NCBI GenBank assembly: GCA_030584005.1
Contig: CP129486.1
Coordinates: forward strand, 248,001 to 312,000
Direction: 5' to 3'
DNA length: 64,000 bases
From: Bdellovibrionota bacterium
GTDB lineage: Bacteria; Bdellovibrionota_C; UBA2361; JAFLCA01
The position numbers and the translations under genes are program-made. Below the pieces are notes generated by a model. That model saw only the letters and a program-made list of their open reading frames with translations, made no database searches and was not told the origin of the DNA. Shown here piece after piece: positions 34,857 through 44,616 of the stretch (position 1 is the first letter of the stretch; every line of letters starts with the position of its first letter).

Positions 34857-36431
34857 TCAGATACAGATCGCTGATATGGCGGCGTGGCTTAAGCGTTTTA
34901 GGGCTGCTCCAGATTGCTCGGACAAGGGGTTCGGCGCATCGTGAAGCAGGCAGCCTTCAAACTGTCTGAAACGTGTCTCTAAGGCCGCCGCATAGCGAGG
35001 CCCCCACTCCCGTTCGTCCACTGAGCGCAAAAGTACTCGATGCCCGATCCGTCTGACTAACAGATCACCCAGCCAATAGTCTCTCGAGGAAAAGGTCTCA
35101 CCAAGCCATGCTGCGGTTCTAGTGTTCATATCGATCAAGCGCGCTTTCACCTCGCGTATCCATTGGAAGTATCTCTCGCCAGATTCCTGGCTTGGAGAAG
35201 CGGCCTTCAGTACCTCCCCCGCCTTTACTACCCTGGGAATCACATCCCCAGAAAGCATCAGCGCTTCTTGCTGCAGGCTGAGCAGCCGCAACTTGATGGC
35301 CTCCAGATCGACACCGACCCGACTCACGAGCGCTAAGGAGCATCGCAACACAAGCTGCCCGATCTTCAAGCGGCGAGACACCAGAAGCTGCTCCGCCAGG
35401 ACCAATTGCGCGGTCAAAATCTGTTGCAAGTTTTGAAGCTCCTCGCCCTCTTGATCTACCCTCCTGGAGATCAATCGGGAGGCCAGTTCCAATAGCTGCT
35501 CTCTCTGAGCTTGTGTATGCGACAGCTCCCTTTTTAGCTGGGCGCACTCCTTCTCTAAAGCACTATGCTGCACCTGCAAACGCTTGGTGTCTGCTCGCGC
35601 GGCGGTGAGTCGCTCCTGCACTGCTTCCAGCTCTTTTTCTCTCTTGGCAAGTTTACGGGTCGATTGTGTGGCGGCCATCTCCGCCTTCCAGCGCTGCAGC
35701 TCCGTGATATCCACAAGTTCACGCGCCTTAGCAGGAAGTCTCAATGCGTCCACCACGGCGTTGAGCGCGGTGTTACTCCGAAGCGCCTCATCCGACACCA
35801 GTACTCCCACCCCACTAAGTCCCGGCACCACAATCAGCTGCAAGCTCCCCTCATGCTCCTTCATGAAGTCTTCAACTGCGGTCAGCACTCCATTACGAGC
35901 TCCCCCCTCCCGGCTCGCATTGTAGATGGTGCGATTGATCCCTTCTTCCGTGGTACCGGCCTCCCCGGGTGCGATCCCGGCTCTTTCATGAGGGTGACGA
36001 TGTTCGGCCGGTATCGTTTCCGGATTGTAGTACATGTCTCGCCGACCATATGGCCAGCCGGCATCATGAAAAAGGACAAGCGGCCAACGCCCGCTCGTTC
36101 GCTTGCGCGCTTCCACCAGCTTCAATTCGTTATATACGGTGTACCAGTTGTGATCGCCGTCAATGAGAATCACGTCAAAATCCGCTATGTGGGGAAGCGC
36201 ATCAAGGCTTAACTGCTCCCGCAGCGTTCCAACGCCGTCGTTCTGCGCGCGCCATGCGCTCACATCAAACTGCGGAAGGGGATCAATCACCGTGAGCTTC
36301 GCTCCATGAGTTCGGCAGAAGTTCAATAACAGCTCTGTTTGAAAACCGAACTCGGAACCGATTTCAACGATATGGGAGGGGCGCACTGCCTCAAGAATCG
36401 GTCGGGTAACTACATGCCAAAGACGATACAT
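34857..36431 (-). CDS. SAM-dependent methyltransferase (Methyltransf_24 type) with C-terminal coiled coil
   Basis: Residues about 15-215 form a class I methyltransferase: HIVEIGSEFGFQTELLL (motif I, about 20-36), TVIDPLP closing strand 2, and FDVILIDGDHNWYTVYNEL (about 84-102), the hallmark of family 24. VLFHDAGWP follows. Residues about 245-360 are a long coiled coil (ELQRWKAEMAATQ, KREKELEAVQERLTAAR, ALEKECAQLKRELSHTQAQ). The last 150 residues are helical and unrecognised. Such combinations occur in surface-polysaccharide or glycan-modification proteins, where the coil acts as a ruler or scaffold. No signal peptide. Confidence 0.75.
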   Translation of the reverse strand: MYRLWHVVTRPILEAVRPSHIVEIGSEFGFQTELLLNFCRTHGAKLTVIDPLPQFDVSAWRAQNDGVGTLREQLSLDALPHIADFDVILIDGDHNWYTVYNELKLVEARKRTSGRWPLVLFHDAGWPYGRRDMYYNPETIPAEHRHPHERAGIAPGEAGTTEEGINRTIYNASREGGARNGVLTAVEDFMKEHEGSLQLIVVPGLSGVGVLVSDEALRSNTALNAVVDALRLPAKARELVDITELQRWKAEMAATQSTRKLAKREKELEAVQERLTAARADTKRLQVQHSALEKECAQLKRELSHTQAQREQLLELASRLISRRVDQEGEELQNLQQILTAQLVLAEQLLVSRRLKIGQLVLRCSLALVSRVGVDLEAIKLRLLSLQQEALMLSGDVIPRVVKAGEVLKAASPSQESGERYFQWIREVKARLIDMNTRTAAWLGETFSSRDYWLGDLLVRRIGHRVLLRSVDEREWGPRYAAALETRFRQFEGCLLHDAPNPLSEQSGAALKRLSHAAISAICI

Positions 36432-36709
36432 CGGTGGAGCCGACCTATAGCGGCAAAAAGATCACATTTCAGCTACAGCACAATCAGGAGTGTACGAGAG
36501 ATTCTCTCTCCTATCAAACCCCGAAGCGAGGGGGAATCGCATGAGGTTGCGTGTATGACAGGGCAATTCAATGGCGCATTCTATGGGCCCACTGAGGCTG
36601 TTCATGGCGTTACGAGCCTGCGAGACAATGCGGCTAGCTGATTGCGTGCGCGTGTTTTTGTACGCCAAGTGTGGGTTGCGTATTCCGGGAGCACACCAGC
36701 ACCCGTGGG

Positions 36710-37825
36710 TTACTCAATAACTGCGGGCAGGAAGCCGAGATCCGCATTCCCCTCGCTGTCGAACGAGTATACTCCCATAAGCCCACGATAGTTCTTAATC
36801 TCTGTACTCAGAAACCGCTGAAACCTCTCCCTGTCAAAGGCGGGCTCTCGGTCAAGGAAGCTCTGCAGCATTTCAAGGGCATCGAAGGTGCCAGCTGTAT
36901 GAAATGGAATGGCCGGATCAACTCCGTGATCCTCCCGATACTCGAGGAAAAATTTCTTTAATTTGGGATTATCCGCATCGTAGCGTGGCGCCAGATAATT
37001 TACCCCAATGATTGCAGGGCCGGCAGCCGTATGCGCGTCCGGATTGGATGCGGCAACAAAATTGGTGTGGATTCTCGACGGCGGAAGCCCTTTCAATTCC
37101 TGCAGCTCACGCAGGAAAATCCCAAACGCCAGCCCGGTCTGTGTGGCCATTACCAACGCCTCAGGATTGCGGCCGTTCATCTTCGTAATGTGCGATTTGA
37201 ACGAGTCAAGGTCCGGGGGGAAGTCCTCATCGAACACGATACTCCCGCCTTTTTCGGTGAAGCGCTCACGGAAGAATTTGGCGATGTCCTGCGTATACTC
37301 TGTCAGCTCTGTAAAAAGCGCGACGCGACGCACCCCCTGCTCAATCAGTATATCGGCCTGTTGGTAGCCATTCAGGACATCGCTATTTCCGATACGGAAG
37401 ACAAAGGGACCCGCCTTGTCGATATTCGAGCCACCGGTGAGCGGTGTAATCAGGACCGTCTTGGATGTATTCACAAGCGGCGCCCCGGCAATGGTGCCAT
37501 TGGATGAGGTTCCCCCAATAATCATATGCACCTTCTCGACGTTAATGAGCCTCTGATAGGCCCTTAATCCATCGAGACTTGACTTACGAGCATCCTCAAC
37601 TACAAATGCAATCGGGTGGCGCAGGTAGCGTTTCTCATAACTCCGCACCGTGCGCTCTATATTTTGGCCAAGTACGGCCAGATCTCCCGAAAGAATAGTC
37701 GGTACTCCCACCCTTATCTTCTTTTCATCCTGGCCGAGCGCCGGAGCGATGAAAACCGTGAGAAGGAGCCAAGCCGACAATCCAACCCGTACACTTTTTT
37801 CGGAAATAACAGCTGCCAATGTCAT
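36710..37825 (-). CDS. ABC-type amino-acid/branched-chain substrate-binding protein (LivJ-like), orphan
   Basis: The best start is the ATG at 37825, four bases after GAGGAG; earlier starts overlap the upstream gene. The 371-residue product has a signal peptide (ending PALGQ) and a Peripla_BP_6 fold with VGVPTILSGDLAVLGQNIE, MIIGGTSSNGTIAGAPLVN and LTGGSNIDKAGPFVFRI. It is a paralogue of 16134-17210. The gene lies directly downstream of the heme-oxygenase-like gene (1-bp gap) and is certainly in the same transcript. No permease or ATPase gene is near. Confidence 0.82.
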   Translation of the reverse strand: MTLAAVISEKSVRVGLSAWLLLTVFIAPALGQDEKKIRVGVPTILSGDLAVLGQNIERTVRSYEKRYLRHPIAFVVEDARKSSLDGLRAYQRLINVEKVHMIIGGTSSNGTIAGAPLVNTSKTVLITPLTGGSNIDKAGPFVFRIGNSDVLNGYQQADILIEQGVRRVALFTELTEYTQDIAKFFRERFTEKGGSIVFDEDFPPDLDSFKSHITKMNGRNPEALVMATQTGLAFGIFLRELQELKGLPPSRIHTNFVAASNPDAHTAAGPAIIGVNYLAPRYDADNPKLKKFFLEYREDHGVDPAIPFHTAGTFDALEMLQSFLDREPAFDRERFQRFLSTEIKNYRGLMGVYSFDSEGNADLGFLPAVIE

Positions 37826-37826
37826 T

Positions 37827-38519
37827 TTACTCCTCATGTGGTCGATCCGCCCCCGTTCCATCATCTGCCAGAAAACGTTCGCCTTCGATTGGATTGCGCA
37901 CCCAATCGGTAAGCCGCGCCAGAGCTGCCGCAGCGCTCTGCTGCAGCCTCCTCTCCCGCGCCTGCTTCCCGCAATACTCTTCTAAAACGCGCCCTAATCC
38001 TTCTTGGTTCATGCGCACGAGCTTGGCACTTCGATCAAAGAACGCAGCTCCCGATCCAGCTGCCACACCCCATACCACATACATTCGCTCGGCGACCTCG
38101 ACTGTCCGGCTTTCCCAGACTGAGCTCACATATAATAGGGCAAGTCCATCAACTACCGAACGCACCCGGCCTATGCTGGTGCAACGTGGAATCTCCGCGA
38201 GGCCCATGCCGCTGCACCCCAGAGCAGCCAAATCCATTTCTAACGCCTCCGTGCGTCGGAAATCCATGATGTCGCAACACGCACTTCTTAATACCACGTG
38301 TAGCGCCTTAAGCTGAGCAAGCCTTGCGTCCAAATGCGAGTACCAGCCATAGAGCCGCTCAATGAGATCTCGGTATTCCTGACGACTGACCTTGCCAGGC
38401 ACTAGCGAGTAGCCAGGCTGCTCTCCGGAAAGCTCCCCCTGTACACTATCGGCAAGGTGCACCTCGAGGCGACCACGCACCGTGTCCACGCCGATTCCCT
38501 GACCTTGTTGATACCGCAT
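37827..38519 (-). CDS. Heme-oxygenase-like protein
   Basis: From the ATG at 38519 the product has about 230 residues, normal for bacterial heme oxygenase. A helical pattern matches the family: VRGRLEVHLADSVQGE near the start with the His that would be the proximal heme ligand, SRQEYRDLIERLYGWYSHLD, and LALLYVSSVWESRTVEVAER where family members read LGALYVLEGSTLGG. GSGAAFF follows. The distal helix glycine signature (GS.LGG) is not conserved, so catalysis (heme to biliverdin, iron and CO) is doubtful and another ligand is possible. The stop is one base from the start of the substrate-binding protein, implying coupled expression. Confidence 0.6.
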   Translation of the reverse strand: MRYQQGQGIGVDTVRGRLEVHLADSVQGELSGEQPGYSLVPGKVSRQEYRDLIERLYGWYSHLDARLAQLKALHVVLRSACCDIMDFRRTEALEMDLAALGCSGMGLAEIPRCTSIGRVRSVVDGLALLYVSSVWESRTVEVAERMYVVWGVAAGSGAAFFDRSAKLVRMNQEGLGRVLEEYCGKQARERRLQQSAAAALARLTDWVRNPIEGERFLADDGTGADRPHEE

Positions 38520-38902
38520 ATGGCCTGTATACCGGCGCACTGCTCTACACTCAAGGAATGGTGGCTGGCTACGGACCGCCACGACCGGGGAAAGTGGCTT
38601 GTGAATGGCGGTACCTCTGCGCAGCTTCCTCCAGACATACTTTTTTGTCTAATAATATCAATGCGTTGTAATTAATTGACGGCGTTCTGAAAAAAATGTG
38701 GCCTGTCTGAACGCACCTGCATCTTAACTCACTGAAGGTGCTGGTAGAGCGAACTTCTCGCACGGTTGCTGAGTGGTTCCTCATATGCAGAGTGAAGTGA
38801 ACTTCACGGCGTGCATACAGTGAATGCGGCATTCGAACTGAGCGTCGCCCCACGCAGCATGAGGATTAAATCACGAGTGAAGGAATACATTGGGGTTCGC
38901 GT
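38520..38902. other. Divergent intergenic region
   Basis: It separates the heme-oxygenase-like operon (minus) from the glycosyltransferase-like gene (plus). An AT-rich core at about 38638-38680 (TTTTTTGTCTAATAATATC) is a likely promoter area. I cannot assign exact -35/-10 boxes with confidence. No gene is seen. Confidence 0.4.
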
Positions 38903-39988
38903 ATGGCTAGCGCAATCATTCTGGAGAATGGAGCCAACGAGGAACAGGTTCTTCGGACTTTAGCTCAGATACAAGGTGCAGGCATCGCCGATACAATACT
39001 GATCGGCACCATGAGGCCACGGCAACCAGGTACGGTCTGCAGCTTCATTGCCGAGAACAAAATGTCGGTGGCCTCTGCGATGCGGCAAGCAGCCTTAATC
39101 GCTAAGAGCAATATGCTGCTCTTCGTGGACGCCCGCATTGACCTCTCCAGCCAAGCTCACGCTGCGCTCTCCAGCTTTCTGCAGAGCGGTTCACAGCCGC
39201 TGTTTGCCTACGCTGCACTGACCAGTAAAGCGGGCAGAACAAGCTTTCCGTCCACCATGACCAAATCCTCTGTGGTCGAAATGATCGGCTCGCAGGAGCT
39301 ATGGCCGCTTGCCATGGTTGCGACAACCAAGACGGCGATGCGCGAGATGAGCGACCTTGATGGCAGTAACTCTCAGGAAGTACTCGCCCAGTTCATGATG
39401 CGGCAGATTGCTCAAGGCACTACCATCGAATCTATGAGTGTTGATGTCTCGATGAACTCTGAGGAGAGCACTGCTTCATTGAACCTCGGACTTTCGTCCA
39501 GAGCGCGTTGTCTTCGCACGATTGTATCGCATAGCAATATCGAGGAGCTTTTCCCGAAACATCCGTGGGGCGAGTACCAGATGGAAAGCGCTGCGGCAAG
39601 CTATCATATGGTTGCGGCAAGCTTCATCCGATATGGGGATACTACTTCGGCGCTTGAAGCCCTTGAGGTAGGCGACCAGCTCGCTCCAAGCCCTCGCTCG
39701 CTTGCGCTAAAAGGGCTGATTGCTCTGGCACGCGGAGAGGTCCTAGGTGCAGTGGCAAATATGGTTTCCAGCCTTCAACAGTATGAACTGCGCCGCGATG
39801 GTGCGAACTATCCTTCGATCTCTCCGGAGAATATGGAAGGAATCAATTCCAAGCTGCGCGCAGGTCTCGAGGCGCTGCATGAGCGAAATAACGACAAGGC
39901 GCTCGAACACTTCGCTGAGGCTGTGTTCACCTTCGATCCGTTCTATAAGGATTGTGGGATTAGTGACCCCAAGGCGCTTATCAATTAA
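38903..39988 (+). CDS. Glycosyltransferase-2-like domain with TPR-type C-terminus, possibly inactive
   Basis: The product is 361 residues. The N-terminal 200 residues look like a GT-A fold: a first strand ASAIILENG, helix EEQVLRTLAQIQ, strand DTILIG, and LLFVDARIDLS where GT2 enzymes carry a D-x-D metal motif. The motif is poor here (DARID) and no QxxRW is seen, so activity is uncertain. Residues about 215-350 have TPR-like helix pairs (AASFIRYGDTTSALEALEVG, and ALKGLIALARGEVLGAV). Cytoplasmic. Such GT/TPR proteins often act in polysaccharide or protein glycosylation loci, and the neighbours include GT-C-like membrane proteins. Confidence 0.5.
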   Translation: MASAIILENGANEEQVLRTLAQIQGAGIADTILIGTMRPRQPGTVCSFIAENKMSVASAMRQAALIAKSNMLLFVDARIDLSSQAHAALSSFLQSGSQPLFAYAALTSKAGRTSFPSTMTKSSVVEMIGSQELWPLAMVATTKTAMREMSDLDGSNSQEVLAQFMMRQIAQGTTIESMSVDVSMNSEESTASLNLGLSSRARCLRTIVSHSNIEELFPKHPWGEYQMESAAASYHMVAASFIRYGDTTSALEALEVGDQLAPSPRSLALKGLIALARGEVLGAVANMVSSLQQYELRRDGANYPSISPENMEGINSKLRAGLEALHERNNDKALEHFAEAVFTFDPFYKDCGISDPKALIN

Positions 39989-40025
39989 TCGCCAGAAGTT
40001 TTAAGTGGTGCGGGGCAATACCCCT

Positions 40026-41888
40026 CTACCCTTCCTTAAGGGGGTTTGGCCTAAGTGCGATTGACTGCCTATGCCCATCATCAAGGGTGGGAGATCGTTG
40101 CTTGCGTTCAAACAAGAAGCGCACTTCGGCTACGGACCAGTCGAATATTGCCCGCCGTTTCGTCTGTCTCACCAAAAAACAGCTTCCCTTAATGGGCTGA
40201 GTGAATGGGATCTCCACATCAGGCTGCCCCAAATAAAAGGGATATCCCTCGGGGGAGAGCTTCACCGGCCCCTGCCAGTCATCGCTCTTGAAAATCAGAT
40301 TCCAGCGCTGCCGCTGCACCTCGCTCGGTTCGCACTGCAACGCAGAGTCCCCCACATATACTTCGAGTCCACCGGGAAAGTCGGACGCATACTGCCCCGT
40401 CTCCAAGGCTATGCCGATAGCAGGTTGCGCCTGTGGCTTCCGGATTAACAACCAGGAATGCTCCTCTCCCCTCTTGGCGGACCAGCGTGTAGCAGGATCC
40501 TTGTCATGGGCCAGGGCGATGCTGCCTTGATTAGTAGATGCCGCCACAACCCTTCCCGGCCCCCGGCTTACCCTCTCAACTTGCGCGTAGTGACTTCGTA
40601 GTATTGCCGCACCATAGTTGCCCAGCACGGACAGCGACGGTGATGCCAGGATGTTTCTGCAATGCTGAGACGCCGCGGCCGAGTCACGGCACAGCGGCAG
40701 TGCGAAAATCCCAGAGACAACGTCAATTCGCGGACGTTCAAGGATTCCGTGACGCGGAGGACGATCTATGGAGCTCATGTGCCACACCGCAGTCGTTGCG
40801 AGCACGAGCCCCGCAATCGGCAGCCATTGATTGCGCAGGGCTAACAGGACCACAAGCAGTATCGAGGAAATTGCGATGACAAGTGGAGGCAGAAAGTAAA
40901 GGTACAGGCCGGGGAGCAGGCGCCGGATTGACTCCATAGGCATCATCAGCGCAACGGACTCCGGGGGCGCCGAATCAAGGAACACCGCCAGAGCACCGCT
41001 CAACGCAACCAACCACAGGTATCGCTGCGATCGGCGCAGCCCCCACCCTGCGACCAGTGTGAGCAGCAGGAGCGCTAGTGAAGTCGGCACCAATGCATCC
41101 CGAATTGCGGTTCGATCGATTACGGCTATCGGGAGGTCTGGGCCTGTGAGCGGTCGCACGATGCCCGGCAAGCCATCATCGGCGATGACACGGGCCTGCG
41201 GGGGATAATCTGGAAAGGGCACGGGCGGAATCGCAGCGGTCATCACGAGCGGCGGCCCCAGCACCACAAGACTCCAAATGCCTATGGTCCTCAGTTTATA
41301 TCCCAGCATTGCGGGCATACACAGGGCCAAGCTGGCTAAAGGAATGGAAAGGGCCCCTCCCGCCACGCCCAGCCGATAGGCAAAAAAGAGCGCCAAAACC
41401 ATTAGCGGGCCCTGCTGCGCCGCATGTGTGGTTGCACGGGGAGCAACGCTTGCCAGCACACATGCGGACAAGGCCGGCCACCACGCGAGGGCAGCTGTTG
41501 CTCCCTGCTCGGCTCCAAGCAGAAGCAATATGATTAACGCCGATGCAACTGCGACTAGCAGCGAGAGGAGCGGTGTCAATCCAAGCGTGAGCCCGCATGC
41601 GAGCATGGAGGCGAGATACACGGCCCCAGACACCCAGAAATAGCTCGTGGGCTCGGCAAGATTCACCTGCTCAGGCGCCGCTGAGAGCAAGCGAGCCAGC
41701 AGCACCAAAAGCGGGTCCTCGCGCCAAGGCACGAACGCATTAGTACTGAGGTGCACTAATGCACGCCACATGGACCCACTCGGCGTGGTGCTCAGGTCAG
41801 CGGGAGCAGCGGGAAAGCCCTGAGAGGCTACCCACAGGGCACACCCCGACAAAAGCACCGCGGCGATCAGAAGTCTCAGCTTGCTCAT
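40026..41888 (-). CDS. Polytopic membrane protein, possibly GT-C related
   Basis: About 620 residues from the ATG at 41888, which overlaps the stop of the upstream membrane-protein gene (ATGA) and has a GGAGG site 11 bases before it. The first 380 residues contain roughly ten hydrophobic helices. The C-terminal 230 residues are a soluble, probably periplasmic, beta-rich domain (AHDKDPATRWSAKRGEEHSW, similar to discoidin/F5-8-type carbohydrate-binding domains with a W near the start). I cannot name the family. Translational coupling to 41885-44068 suggests that the two work together, perhaps in glycan transfer to exported substrates. Confidence 0.5.
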   Translation of the reverse strand: MSKLRLLIAAVLLSGCALWVASQGFPAAPADLSTTPSGSMWRALVHLSTNAFVPWREDPLLVLLARLLSAAPEQVNLAEPTSYFWVSGAVYLASMLACGLTLGLTPLLSLLVAVASALIILLLLGAEQGATAALAWWPALSACVLASVAPRATTHAAQQGPLMVLALFFAYRLGVAGGALSIPLASLALCMPAMLGYKLRTIGIWSLVVLGPPLVMTAAIPPVPFPDYPPQARVIADDGLPGIVRPLTGPDLPIAVIDRTAIRDALVPTSLALLLLTLVAGWGLRRSQRYLWLVALSGALAVFLDSAPPESVALMMPMESIRRLLPGLYLYFLPPLVIAISSILLVVLLALRNQWLPIAGLVLATTAVWHMSSIDRPPRHGILERPRIDVVSGIFALPLCRDSAAASQHCRNILASPSLSVLGNYGAAILRSHYAQVERVSRGPGRVVAASTNQGSIALAHDKDPATRWSAKRGEEHSWLLIRKPQAQPAIGIALETGQYASDFPGGLEVYVGDSALQCEPSEVQRQRWNLIFKSDDWQGPVKLSPEGYPFYLGQPDVEIPFTQPIKGSCFLVRQTKRRAIFDWSVAEVRFLFERKQRSPTLDDGHRQSIALRPNPLKEG

Positions 41889-44068
41889 TGGAAAAGGCGC
41901 CTCCAAGGACCCGGCAGCTTCAAAAACACCTCCTGACCGGGAGTGCAGTGCTCAAGACGCACGAGGTCCAGCACCTCTTCGTAGCTCTGCGCTTCGACCT
42001 TACAGGGTGAGGCCACTAATTGAGGGTGATAGAGAAATTTGAGTATCACTGAATCACTGCGAGGTATGAGCCGCACGCCGTTCTCGAGAATCTCGACTAT
42101 GTCGGCTGAGCCCTCCACGACGTAACTTGGACTTGCCTGGGAACGATCGAAGATCACAAATTTTCCGATCTGCAATCTCTCCCTGTAACTGGCAGCCCCA
42201 CGAAAGTACGACACCCAGTTCGGCTCGTGCGCTATGACGACGGAAGCATTCAAGAGATCAAGAAATGCTTCAATCCCCTCGCTCCCACGCCGCAAGAATG
42301 CAGCCGGTATTACCTCGTCATAACGCCACTTATTGTGAAAGGGAGTAGAAGCAACAAGGGCCTTGCCAGTCTCTATTGGCAGCGACGCCAGATGCGACTC
42401 ATTGAGTTCATGCAGTACAAATCCTGAAAAGACGATCCGGCCCGGAGTCTCAAGTTCTCTCAAGAAATCGCGCATGCGCCGCCGGTCGCCATTCTCGAAT
42501 GTGTACTGCTCGATACTGCGATTGCCCACCACTGCCGCTGTGGCAAATGGCACAAGCGTTACCGCAGCCATGGCAATCGCCCCCACGATTCTCCTGCGGA
42601 CGACCACTGCCTCCACGGCCACCGCCACTGGGACGCACCCTAGGAAGGCCAGCACCAACAACATGCGGTCGAGTTCCAAGTGCGGTTTGATGGTATTACC
42701 CACTGTGCCCAGGAAAAGCAGCCAGAGTGTGGTCGCCGCATACACAGGAGCGCCTCGCCTGCTGATCAGCAGCAGTCCCGGTACCAACAACATCAGTATC
42801 AAGGGGTTTGTGGAGTGACTGGCTTCATAGAGGGGACGAACGATCCTCTGCACACTGACCGGAGCCTGCGTAACTTTGCCGCGCGGGGAGTTAAGGAGCG
42901 GGTTATGCTCCCGGTGCTGCTCCCACTGATTGGTGATAATTGAGCCCACGGAAGACACATTCCAAAACAACACCATCCAGGGAAGATGAATGGCCAGCAT
43001 CACCAAGGTCAAAATAATGAACCGCCGCATCCGCAGGAGCGCCGCACAATTCATGGCTACATACACCAGCGCCGGTAGAATAATAAATGCGGCTGCCGGC
43101 CAGAAAATGGTGAAAGAGGACGCCACCCCAAAGATCCATAGCAGCAGCCGGGGAACCTCGTTCCTCGCTGCGTAAAGACGCGCGGCGCAGGCGATGACCA
43201 TCGGCGCAAAAGCAACTGCGGTCACGAAACCCATCGTTCCATACTTCAGTCCCCAGCGATACCATAGCAGTGAGGAGCCAAGGGCAAGGGTGCTTGCAAT
43301 GGCCGCGGACAAAGTAGAAAGCGTGCAGACTCTCGCAGCGATGTAGGACGACGTCGGCACTACAACGAAAAGGATCAAAGCAACCAGGACGGTGTAGGCA
43401 TCAGTGTACGAGAGCAGTGCGAAAAGCGGAGCGCCAAGCAAGAAGGGGCCGAGTACTCCCGTGCCGAAATACTCACGATACTCAATCCCCGCATTCCACA
43501 AGGGGTAGTAAATCGGGACATCAGGGAAGTGTCTCCACAGCAACATCAGTCGATACACAAAGGAGGGATGATCATCTGACACGATCCAATTGCCCTTTGC
43601 CGTATAGAAGAACACATACACGCACAGGAGCGAGGCTACTATTGGAAGCACCCGCAAGGTTCGTATGCGCGTCTGACGGAGCATCACGAGTGCGGCCAGG
43701 AAGAGCACAAGCAGCTCTCCACGGATCAGCGGTCCTTGATAAAAGTTATAGCTGCGGTTCAGCCAGTCGGAGCAGAGGAGTAGGAGCAATCCGAGAACAA
43801 ACGGCTCGACACAAAGCAAAGCTTCGGCCTTATTACGCCGCACATATCCCCCGATGCAGGCCAGCAGGCCTATGACGGATCCGGAGAGGGGGCCTGAAAT
43901 GAGGAGGGCACCCTCGCTATCCCAAAGATGAAGCGGAGCAGCAATGAGAGCGAGCAGCATCCAAGCCAGCCCGCTCGAAAATAGGAGGGCAGCGACGCTC
44001 AGGCGCGGCGAAATGGGACCGGCCTTCGTTTCGACCGGGGAGAGTTCGGGGGCAGTCTCGGCAAACAT
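41885..44068 (-). CDS. Polytopic membrane protein, GT-C glycosyltransferase-like
   Basis: The 727-residue protein has about 12-14 membrane helices in the first 520 residues and a soluble C-terminal tail. A first periplasmic loop with WIVSDDHPSFVYRL (about 160-173) carries the acidic DD pair expected of GT-C enzymes that use polyprenyl-linked sugars; PIYYPLWNAGIEYREYFGTG follows it. The tail (about 530-727) is mixed alpha/beta. The family is not certain. A GAGGGG site precedes the ATG. The gene leads a two-gene unit with 40026-41888. It starts about 80 bp after the nusB stop. Confidence 0.55.
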   Translation of the reverse strand: MFAETAPELSPVETKAGPISPRLSVAALLFSSGLAWMLLALIAAPLHLWDSEGALLISGPLSGSVIGLLACIGGYVRRNKAEALLCVEPFVLGLLLLLCSDWLNRSYNFYQGPLIRGELLVLFLAALVMLRQTRIRTLRVLPIVASLLCVYVFFYTAKGNWIVSDDHPSFVYRLMLLWRHFPDVPIYYPLWNAGIEYREYFGTGVLGPFLLGAPLFALLSYTDAYTVLVALILFVVVPTSSYIAARVCTLSTLSAAIASTLALGSSLLWYRWGLKYGTMGFVTAVAFAPMVIACAARLYAARNEVPRLLLWIFGVASSFTIFWPAAAFIILPALVYVAMNCAALLRMRRFIILTLVMLAIHLPWMVLFWNVSSVGSIITNQWEQHREHNPLLNSPRGKVTQAPVSVQRIVRPLYEASHSTNPLILMLLVPGLLLISRRGAPVYAATTLWLLFLGTVGNTIKPHLELDRMLLVLAFLGCVPVAVAVEAVVVRRRIVGAIAMAAVTLVPFATAAVVGNRSIEQYTFENGDRRRMRDFLRELETPGRIVFSGFVLHELNESHLASLPIETGKALVASTPFHNKWRYDEVIPAAFLRRGSEGIEAFLDLLNASVVIAHEPNWVSYFRGAASYRERLQIGKFVIFDRSQASPSYVVEGSADIVEILENGVRLIPRSDSVILKFLYHPQLVASPCKVEAQSYEEVLDLVRLEHCTPGQEVFLKLPGPWRRLFQ

Positions 44069-44145
44069 CGCCCCTCGGATCTAACACATTCAGGGATCGC
44101 GAGGTAGCATCGGGGCGAGCGACTGTGTGGATGTGCCAATGGTGG

Positions 44146-44616
44146 CTATGCGCCCACGGCTTCCTTATCATCAGGTGATTCAGGTACGAGCAGCGATGCC
44201 GCCTTGTCGAGAACGCCGTTTACAAAGGTAGGAGAATCATCAGCGCCGAAACGCTTGGCGAGCTCTATTGCTTCATTGATGCTCACATTGCGGGGAATAT
44301 CGTCACAGTGCAGCAACTCATAGGCGCCAAGCCTGATTATGTTGCGATCAACCTGCGACATGCGGGCCAAGCTCCAACGGGTGGAGCAGCGCGCTATGGC
44401 TTCGTCAATCTCACCTCGGTGCTGAACAACACCACTGAGCAGCGAGCGAGCAAACGATTCGTGCTCGCCTCCCGGCTCGTGCGCCACCTCCTGATGCTGT
44501 TGAAAATGATCGAGGCATCTCTCGGCCTCAGCGACGACCCAACAGTCGAGCGCATCACAGGCGTAGAGAACTTGAAGTACGGCCTCACGGGCTGCCCTAC
44601 GTGACCTGATAGCCAT
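44146..44616 (-). CDS. nusB: Transcription antitermination factor NusB
   Basis: The ATG at 44616 (156 residues) is chosen because it follows GGAGAAGG and gives the usual NusB start SRRAAREAVLQVLYACD. NusB binds boxA RNA with NusE/S10 and supports rRNA antitermination. Visible family segments are SLARMSQVDRNIIRLGAYEL and the highly conserved INEAIELAKRFGADDSPTFV, with VNGVLDKAA near the end. Length is standard. Its usual upstream neighbours in many genomes (ribBA, ribH) are separated from it here by the STAS-like gene and the hut genes. Confidence 0.95.
   Translation of the reverse strand: MAIRSRRAAREAVLQVLYACDALDCWVVAEAERCLDHFQQHQEVAHEPGGEHESFARSLLSGVVQHRGEIDEAIARCSTRWSLARMSQVDRNIIRLGAYELLHCDDIPRNVSINEAIELAKRFGADDSPTFVNGVLDKAASLLVPESPDDKEAVGA

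Noticed and set aside
40005..40060. Terminator between the TPR gene and the membrane-protein gene
   Set aside because: An inverted repeat (CCCTT/AAGGG) is present but is part of the membrane-protein coding end and lacks a T-run.
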